Source: Liriodendron chinense (taxonomy: Eukaryota > Streptophyta > Magnoliopsida > Magnoliales > Magnoliaceae). Taken from it: a stretch of DNA of 64,000 nucleotides. The translations under genes were made by a program, and so were the position numbers. The DNA lies in contig ML058586.1 of assembly GCA_003013855.2 (NCBI GenBank), positions 2,160,196-2,224,195 on the forward strand, in the 5' to 3' direction. Each line of letters begins with the position of its first letter. Position 1 is the first letter of the stretch. Below the pieces are notes generated by a model that was given only the letters and a program-made list of their open reading frames with translations, made no database searches and was not told where the DNA came from. Shown in pieces: positions 11,401 to 20,400 of this stretch.

Positions 11401-14400
11401 ACACTTCCAAGAGATGAGAAAAGTACCAAGAAAGACACAGTATCCAGTAGTAGATCGTCGTGTGAGAGCGCAACCGGCCCAGTCAGCATCCGAATAAGCA
11501 CGAAGGTCCAGAGTTGCCGTTGAAGAGAAGAACAAGGATCGATCCAGAGTTCCACGTAGGTACTATAGGATGCGCAATACCGCGGTCATATAAAGAGTCC
11601 GAGGAGCTAATACAAACTGGCTGACTACTTGGACAGCGTAGGCAATATCAGGGCGAGTCATTGTTAACAACCAAACGTCGGTACAATGTTGGCTACTCAA
11701 GGAGAGCACCATCGTCACAGTCATATTGAATGTTAAGTTCTAAGGGAGTCTGAACTGTCTTCTGATCCATCAATGAGGCCAACGCGAGAAGATCCTTGAT
11801 ATATTTACGCTGGCTAACCAGGATGCCACGTTTAGGACGTGAAAATTCAAGCCCAAGAAAGTATGTCAAATGGCCGAGGTCCTTCATCTTGAAGGATGAT
11901 TGCAGAACTTCCTTTAGTGTCGAGATGCCAGTAGTATCGCTACCAGTCAGAAGTAGGTTGTCGACATATACGAGAACGACAAAAATTCCACGATCAGTGT
12001 TGCGCAAAAATAAAGATGGGTCATGACTACTCTGAGTAAAGCCAACACTCTTAACAACATCATGAAAGCGTCAGAACCATACCCAAAGTGCCTGCTTGAG
12101 GCCGTACAAAGCTTTCTTTAGACGACATACCTTATCTACAGGAATCAAAGAGCCAAGAGGTGGTTTCAAATATACTGTTTCTTGGAGGTCGCCATGAAGA
12201 AAAGCATTTTTCACATCCATCTGGGCGAGTGGCCAAGAACAAACGATGATATTGCCAGAAGAGTGCGAACAGTTTTCATTTTGACCACAGGAGCAAATGT
12301 CTCATCATAATCAATTCCATACTCCTGTTTGTATCCCTGAGCGACAAGCCGAGCCTTATATCGATTTAATGATCCGTCGGACTTGAGGTTTACAGAATAT
12401 ATCCATTTACTACCAATTAATTGTTGGTCAATGGGGCGAGTGACAATGTCCCACGTATGGTTATCATCCAATGCCTAAAGTTCTTCTGCCATAGCCTTCT
12501 TCCAACAATCATAAGTGGTTGCCTGAGAGTATGAAGTGGGAATGGACACAGTATCCAGAGTAGCATTCATGACAGACAGAGTATATCAAGCGATCAGGTG
12601 GCTAATGTACACGAGTGGAACGACGTATCAAGGTAGGTTCTGGATCTGCAACAGGTATAGTAGGGGGGAGTAATAGGCGGTGGATCTGTACGTGGCCGTC
12701 TTGAGTAAACCTTGTCAGGACACCTGAACACGACGAGAGACCGGATCGTAACATCTAAAACCCTTCTGAGTTTCTACAAATCCTAAGTACATACATTTGA
12801 CTGATTTTGGGAAGAGTGTGTTACGTTCTCGTGATGCCAGATGAACATAACATATACAACCAAAAACACGAAATGTAGAATATGTGGGATGTAAACTGTT
12901 GAGAATAAAGTAGGGAGATTTACTGTTCAAAACTTTTGTTGGTAGCCGGTTAATCAAGTAGACTGAATGCATCATAGCTTCCAACCAGAAGGAACCAAGA
13001 ACATTCATAGCCGTCATCAGGTTGTTTGCGGTTTTAACTATATGGCGATTCTTTCATTCAGCCACCCCGTTCTATTGTGAAGTATCAGAACAGGTTGTCT
13101 GATGAATAATCCCATGACCCTGAAGATATATACGAAAATTAGTGGAGAGATACTTCCCCCCCCCCCCCCCCCCCCCCTCCCCCCCCGAGTCAGAGCGGAG
13201 AGTTTCAATTTTAACTTGAAATTGAGTGTCTACCATAGAGCGAAATATCTAGAAGTGTTCAAAAACTGTGCAGAAAGCAAATACAGGTGTAACGTGTGAA
13301 ATCATCAATGAATATAACAGTATCATAATCCAGAAAGAGACATAATTGGTGAGGGACCCCAGACATCTGTATGCACTAGCTCAAACATAAATGATGATTT
13401 TGTAGTGCTCTAAGGAAATGAAATGCACTTACTTTTTGAAAGACAACATGAAGAACAAGAATAATCCAAAATATTTTTATTAATAGAAATGTTCCCTAAC
13501 ATGCCAGAACAAAACAACTGAAACAACCGATCGGAGTGTGGATGACCCAGGTGAAAGTGCCAGAGTTTCCACATTTTATTGCCGAACAAATATCTGAGGC
13601 AGATGGGGAAAAGAAACATCGAGCCGGAGTGACAGATGGGTCGAAGTTCAGCACGTAAGTGGCAGGGGGTAGTGCGGCAGGGGTGGTGGTTGGTCGAAAA
13701 TGGCAGGGGGTGGTGTGGGGTTGCTAGAGGAGGTCGGAAGTGGCAGGGGGTGATGCGGCAGGGGTGGTAGTTGGTCGAAAATGGCTGGGGGTGGTGCGGC
13801 AGGGCTGGGTTTGGTCGGAAATGGCAAGGCGGTGGTGCGGCAAGGCTGGGGATGGTGCCGGATCTTCGTTGGTGGTGTGGCAGGACTGAGGAAGCCGGAT
13901 CTGCTGAAAGTTGTGTGAGGCGCAGGATCTGGAGGTGCAATAGCTGACAGAATCGAGCAGATGTCACCGGAGATTCAAGAGAGACACCAGGAACGGTATG
14001 GCTTTGATACCATGTAAACAAAGAGAGAAGATGGAAATCTGGAAATCTCCTCTGGTTTTCTATATCTTAAGACACTCCCCAAAGGGTTGAATATATAGAG
14101 ATGTATAGCCCTACAGAATCATCTATACAAGGTAAAATGATAAAGATAGAATCAATCTAACTATACATGGAAACTAAATGATTTTGGCTATACAAGGCAT
14201 GTGACCTGTCTAACAGACTTAACATGGTATCAAAGCGGAAGGTCCAGTGTTCAAATTCCGGAAGTAGCAAATATGCCACTGGTAATATATTCTCCCACGG
14301 GGGGGGGGTTTATGGTGTGAGTTGTGAGTGCCCCTCCACCCTTGCCCAGTATGTTCCTGTGCGGAGTTTCACCCCACACATGAGGGGAGTGTTAGAGTCC

Positions 14401-17400
14401 CTTGCTATACATTGGTGTGAGTTGTGAGTGTCCCTCCACCCTTGCCCAGTATGTTCCCGTGCAGAGTTCCACCTCACACGTGCGGGGGAGTGTTAGAGTC
14501 CCTTGATATACATTGATACGCCATCCTCTAATGGCTCGAGCTTTTAGATGAAGTGGTGATTTGACAATTAACATTACGTAATGGCTGTTATCTAACCACT
14601 TTTTGAATACCTTGATCATGATTAGCTACCTCAACTTTAGTAATTCATCAAAAAGGAGATTAAAATAAATTATTCTTTTATTTATGAAGATTCTAATTTC
14701 AAGTACTAACAGGTATATGGTGCCTCCAAAGGGATTAGTGATGCTTAGCAGTCCGCCTTGTATAAACCAAATGCCATTTTCTTCTTCTTCTTCTTCTTCT
14801 TGAGTTACCTTAAACCAATATCTTGGGGAAGGACGACATTTTTCTTTATCTTTCAGAAGAAAAAAAAATGCATATTGCAAGATGATCTCTCAGAAAATAT
14901 TACAAAAGGATTAGGAAGTGACATCTATACCAAGAGTGTGATAAACGTCAAAAGAAATTTGAAATGTCTTACAACGAGATTTCTTGATGGGTCTGATGTC
15001 AAAGATGGTCTGCTAAGCACCCCAAGTGATTGAAGGCTTGCAGTTGAAACTGTGAGCAGTGCGGCAGCTACAGATGTCGCCGCAAAAGCAGCAGTCGTGA
15101 TGGTGGAAAGTACAGAAGATACGATTGGTACAGAATCTGTAAAAAGATGTGCACCGTCACATGAAAATGGGAAATTAATTTGAGAAAAGGAACAAATAAA
15201 TTCTAAATAAAAAATACTGACACATGGTACAATGTTTCTTTATTGAAGTTATTACATAATGGTGCATTTTCAATGAATCTGGGATCAAAATCAAAATGTT
15301 AGATCCATCAATGGGAAAGAAAATGATATGGACTGCAATTTGTGTTCATAGCCATTATCCACGCACTAAGTTGAGGCAAGTCTTCCATTGTAGACACGCA
15401 CCAATGCAGACCATCCAAAATGTGGACTCCATTCTGGATGGATCATACTCAGAAAGTGGCACTCATCAGATTGTCAAAACCATCCTATCAGTGGCCATCA
15501 AGTGAGAAGTTAACGAGAAAAATTGTTGATGGTCTGAATTCAACTCAATTGATAAAATCAGATAGTTAAGATTGCCAATTGGTATAATTTTCAGGCTATA
15601 CTCGAAGTGAGCCACGATTTGGGTGGTCCAGATTGGCACGCATGTATTCACCTACAGAAAAAGTACACGACAAAAAGGGGACACCATTTTAATTAAAATA
15701 AAAAATAAAAAGATTAAAGCGAACAACATCCTTACAATGCCTCACTTGTAGAAGATTTGATGCCAGGTTCCTGTTCCCCGCAACATCTCCAGTTATATTT
15801 TCAGGAACATTTACAGATAAAATATTGCCATCTGCGTGTATGTCTACAGCATATATGCTCCTACTAACTTCATGGAAACTGGAACAGCAAAGACAACCAA
15901 CATCACTTGTTAGGCTGTATCATGCATTCAAATACTACAGCAAGGAAAACCCATCATGCGGAATCCCTTTATTTATTGCCAGAATGTTTGAAAATGTGAT
16001 GGGATTTGCAATGGAAGAAACGCGCCTCTTCAAATGTCCTCCCGAGATTGATATGGCTGAAGCGTTGAAGTCTAATACTGGCTTCACAAACTTTATGAGT
16101 ACTGGTACACTGCATTCTCTTGTCCTCATGGTCGATGTCGTGCTCAGCCTCACTGAAGGCCTTTCAGAATCTAATATTTCATTCCCATTCGCACATGTTA
16201 GTGGTAGATGGTGAAATGATAGACAGTCCCCCTCTAGAGCAGAATGAAATCTCTTAAAATATACGATCTTTTGTTTTGTAGATGGCAAAATATCCATAAT
16301 TTTAGGGAAGACTGAGACTCTGTTTGGATGCACAAGTGAATTGAATAGCAAACATTCAATTCAAACAAGAAAAAAAAATGATCAAAGCTAGTGATGTTTC
16401 TTGTATTAATAACAAGTGACCTTCAAATTGCACTCATGTTTCCCTTGCGTACGCTTGAAAGTAATGTAATTGCAGTTTGAGCCACAACTTGATAATTTCC
16501 ACTTTATTGGGCTATTGATTGCGATTCATTTCAATATTGCATCCAAACGCACCATAAAGAACCCAGTGAAGCTATAAAAATCTTAAAGAATTTCAGAATC
16601 TGGAAAGAAACAAGCATACCTTTGAAACAAGGAAATTTGGTTCTGACTTGAAATTTTATAATTGCTTTAGAGAAACAATTTTTGGTAACGACAGAAGAAT
16701 TCTGAATTTGAGAGCTGAGCCCCTTGATTTAAATCGCAATAAGGTTGTTTTTGGACACATTCTTGATTTAAATTGCGATAATTAGTTCAAGAGAGATGCT
16801 CCAAAACTCTCATAAATTATAGTGCTCCTAGTTGCATTGGGACACTTAAACAGTCCAGTCAATTGACCTAGACAGTCCATTAGGTCCAACACAAATTTCA
16901 TGGGCTACCATGCAAAAATCACACCAATCTGATGATCTCAACCATCTGATCAATGGCCTCTAATATGGACTGTCAAGATCATTTGTACCAAAATAGGTAA
17001 CCAACCATTTGATCCATATATTTGATAGCTACAATCATGGATTACTTGTGATTCTAAAGAATCATCTTCTGTTAGGCAATTTTTACCATCCATGAGTAGG
17101 AAAAAGGATGGCCAAAAAACAGACTAAATTTAGGTGGATTTTGATCGTCCAATCAGTCTTATTTTTACATGGTAGCCCTTGAAATGCGCTCTAAACCTAA
17201 TGAACAGTTTAGATAATTCTATTGCACTATCCAAATTACCTGATGCTATCCAACTTACCTGATGTTACTAGGAGCACTATAACTTGTAGTGCTCCAAGAG
17301 CATTGGAGCATTTCTCATAGTTCAATGTAGAGGAAACGGCCAAATTGTAGCTACCTTAGATTTCAGAGTAAGGAAGTAGCCCTGAAATTGCAGTTGCAAT

Positions 17401-20400
17401 CTTCTTAACCCCAACTTGAAAGTCGAAAGTGACATAATAGCAATCTGGAGCTTGGTCCCTCAATGTAAATATTAAGGTAATGGCCATTTGGTCAGTTCCT
17501 CTCCATTTAAACAATTGTTGCAATTCAATTCAAAAGTGCATCCAAACACTTCCAAACTAATATGAGAACTTGGCACAAATCAGCAGGAAGAAAAAAGACG
17601 CTGACTACATTTTTTTCCCGGAATTAAGTAGCAGGTCCTTTAATGTGTGTAGAAAGTACCATAAAGGAAAGAGATTGGTTCAGTTGGAGAAACTGGAGTC
17701 CCCTGTCTGCTGATTATAGAGCTTGTCTCAATGCTTACAGTGACTACAGCCATTTGTGAAATATTTTTCACCTGAAACGAGACAGTCCAAATCAGGCATT
17801 ATTGAACAAAATAGAGCTAGAACGGCTGTTGATAGGTACTGTGACCAATCTAAAAAATGTGTATGTTATACATGACTTACCATATTCAACAATGATGCAT
17901 TACATGATCCTCGACCCAAAGATATGTGTGGTATCCTTGGGTCCTCGGTTTGAAGAAGTGGGGGCCATTGCTCAGTGATCCAGATTGTTGATCTAACTGG
18001 ACCCAACATGAATGGACCATGCCACCAAAGTGTCCCATATTAGAAGATCTTAGAGGTCAAATAATGTCTTTTTTTAGTTGAATGTAGGACTGTATGTCTT
18101 ATCTTAACCTTCCATTTGTGGGCCACCAATCAAAGTGTTAGAATTTTCTCACTCAGGGTGTTTTTTGGGGCATGACTGTCTAGGTCATCAAATCAACGGT
18201 CTGAACCACTGAGCCATTGGAAGATCACAGCCCCTTTTTACCAGTAAACATTTCATTTGAAAAACAAGTTGCCTGGTGCCTTAGAAATGTGATCCTGAAA
18301 AAAATTGTACTCTCTCGGTATGGAGAAATAGCTCACCAGATAGCCAAACCGCCGATTCCCGAGACTCTTCCCACTAGTAGGAAGAAGGAAGCCATTACTC
18401 GTACGTAGAACACTGAGAATTTCAGCAGATGAGTTCAAAACAGGATGCGAGAAATACAAATAGACCTTCAGGTACTTCTCATTATTAGTTGCCTCAACCG
18501 TTCTAGTCTCACTATTGAGTTGAAGTAGCTTTTCTGGGACACGAGTCCTCAAGTTCACAAATACACTTCTTCTATCTGACAATCAGGACCAGGAAGTTTT
18601 CAGCCATCGATACGCAGCATTAACATGCAGCAATGAAATCAGAGCACTAACATGTGATTAAATGTATTTTACAAAAATAACCCAGAAATTTGATTAGTGA
18701 TTAGTATAACAGTCAAAGAACTTTTGAAATATCTACAGGATAGTCTTGTTAAAACATAGAATCATTGATCAGAGGCACCATGTGATCTTCGACTTGAGAA
18801 TATGTTGAGTATCCTCAGGTACATAGTTTGTACAACTGGGCCTCATGGTACTGTCCATCTGATGGGCCTAATGGACCATGGCCCAAAAAAATCTCCTTGA
18901 TGGGAAAACAAAAGCACTTCAATCCGGTGGCCTTCAGAGAGAGAGAGTTAGAAAAGAAAAACAGGAAAGGCCCACATTCAGGTGAAGAAAGGCCAAAGTT
19001 GGATAGCTGGTATCTTCAAATCTGCGAGATTTGGAGGGCATGGTCCATCCATGGTGGGGCACATTAGAAACTACAGTCTAACTAACTTACACATGGGTCC
19101 CACTTGTACCAAACTTAAAACCCAAGGATATTCCTAGTGCTGTGAAAATGGGGCATGATGAGAATTTTGAAAACCAACTGGAAAATATTTTTTTAAAAGG
19201 CGATATTTCCTTATTTCTCAGAAAAAATCAAGCTAATGTTTCTCAAATGGTCCAAGAGCAATGAGAGAACAACATGACATACCAAAATGTAAAAAGAAAC
19301 TTGAATTGGCAGTTCTTGTAAACCAGTTTCCAGCAGCATCTGTACAAAAACCCCTATCCATTACCAGTATCATGCGCCCATACTCCACACTAGGAGATGA
19401 TCCCACAAGAAGAGAATATTTCAGGCCTGGCTGAAGAATCTTCATAGTAGATGGTATAACCTGGCCGGCACCATACACAAGAAGCTGCCAGAGGAAACAT
19501 GGATGTGCATTAGAACTTGGAAGTTTTTTTACATGTTTCTGTCAGTCAAAGCAATTCCAATTACTTCAAAAACAGAATTACTGACATGATGGAGTTCAGT
19601 TGGTCACGTACTCACATTACAAGCATTCACAGAAGAACATCCAAATCCACCTCCACCTGTGCAGGGTTCGCTGAAAGAAATTTCGACCGAGATATTCGAT
19701 GCATTTGTAAAAGATCTTTCAGCTATAACATTTGCAGTAGGGGCAATTGTATCTGCATAAATAAACATAATCAAATTAGAAAATAGCTGACAGAGATTGC
19801 AGTAGGTAAAATTGCCTAAATGCTTGAAATCTTTTGGTGTGTCCACGACTCCTTTCCCCATTTTTAAAAAATCCATTGGAAGTTAGTACATAAGCAATCC
19901 ATCCTTCCAATTTGTCTTATGAATAATGGTATGAAGATCAGTCAATTAGCTTGATTTTCTTTTTCTTTTATCTTTTTTTTCTTTTTTGAATAGGAGCTTG
20001 AAAATAGTTGACTTAACATCAGCGTGTTTCAAGAGAAAAGAACTAGAAAACATGGGTCCAGCTCCATGGCTCAGTGGTAGACAAACTCTGTTTCAACACT
20101 GAGATCATGGGATCGAGTGCCCATGTGGGGTGGATGGGTGTAAGTGTGGGGTGTAAAAAAAAAAAAAAAAAAAAATCCAAAAACAAAGAAACACATATAC
20201 CTTCAGATAATCCCAATTTCACGAATTTTTTTTTTTCAAAAAAAACTGCTGAAGAACCTAAGAAAAAGATAAAAGATAAAGGAGACAAGTATCTAAGATT
20301 GCATGTGGATGCACAACTAAACTGAATTGTAAACATTTAGTTCAAGCGAGAATAAGTATCCCTCAAACTGCAACTATGTTCCTAATTGCTAAGGTAACTC

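Larger units (their letters stand above)
10818..14215 (-). mobile_element. Ty1/copia element, degenerate, nested in the TRIM
   Basis: LTRs at 10,818-11,019 and 14,013-14,215 (TG..CA, about 203 bp, few differences). The minus-strand primer site TGGTATCAAAGC occupies 14,012-14,001, and a GAGGGGGGAT purine tract abuts the 3' LTR at 11,020. Domains in minus-strand order are GAG-pre-integrase, integrase, reverse transcriptase and RNase H, all broken by stops and frameshifts; most of gag is missing. Flanks GATTT and GACTT are at best an imperfect target duplication. LTR similarity suggests a fairly recent insertion despite the coding decay. Confidence 0.92.
10746..14573 (+). mobile_element. TRIM (miniature LTR retrotransposon) in intron 9, split by a copia element
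   Basis: LTR 1 (10,746-10,817 plus 14,216-14,224) and LTR 2 (14,491-14,573) are about 82 bp and share TGTTA(A/G)AGTCCCT, ACATTGATACGCCATCCTCTAA and CTCGAGCTTTTAGAT. The primer site TGGTATCAAAGC (14,225-14,236) directly follows LTR 1, and the purine tract GCGGGGGAG directly precedes LTR 2. The flank ATTAC is duplicated (10,741-10,745 and 14,573-14,577, sharing the last LTR base). There is no coding capacity. Without the insert the element is about 430 bp. Confidence 0.88.

Noticed and set aside
13410..14021. 203-codon ORF as a single protein
   Set aside because: Only its C-terminal quarter is copia GAG-pre-integrase; the rest translates the G-rich minisatellite and LTR leader.
10813..14220. 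GATTT/GACTT as a clear copia target duplication
   Set aside because: One mismatch, and comparison with the intact TRIM LTR 2 fits better without a duplication. Reported only as tentative.
20053..20130. Possible functional tRNA gene
   Set aside because: A and B boxes are present but the cloverleaf arms do not pair and the sequence continues into a SINE body with poly(A).
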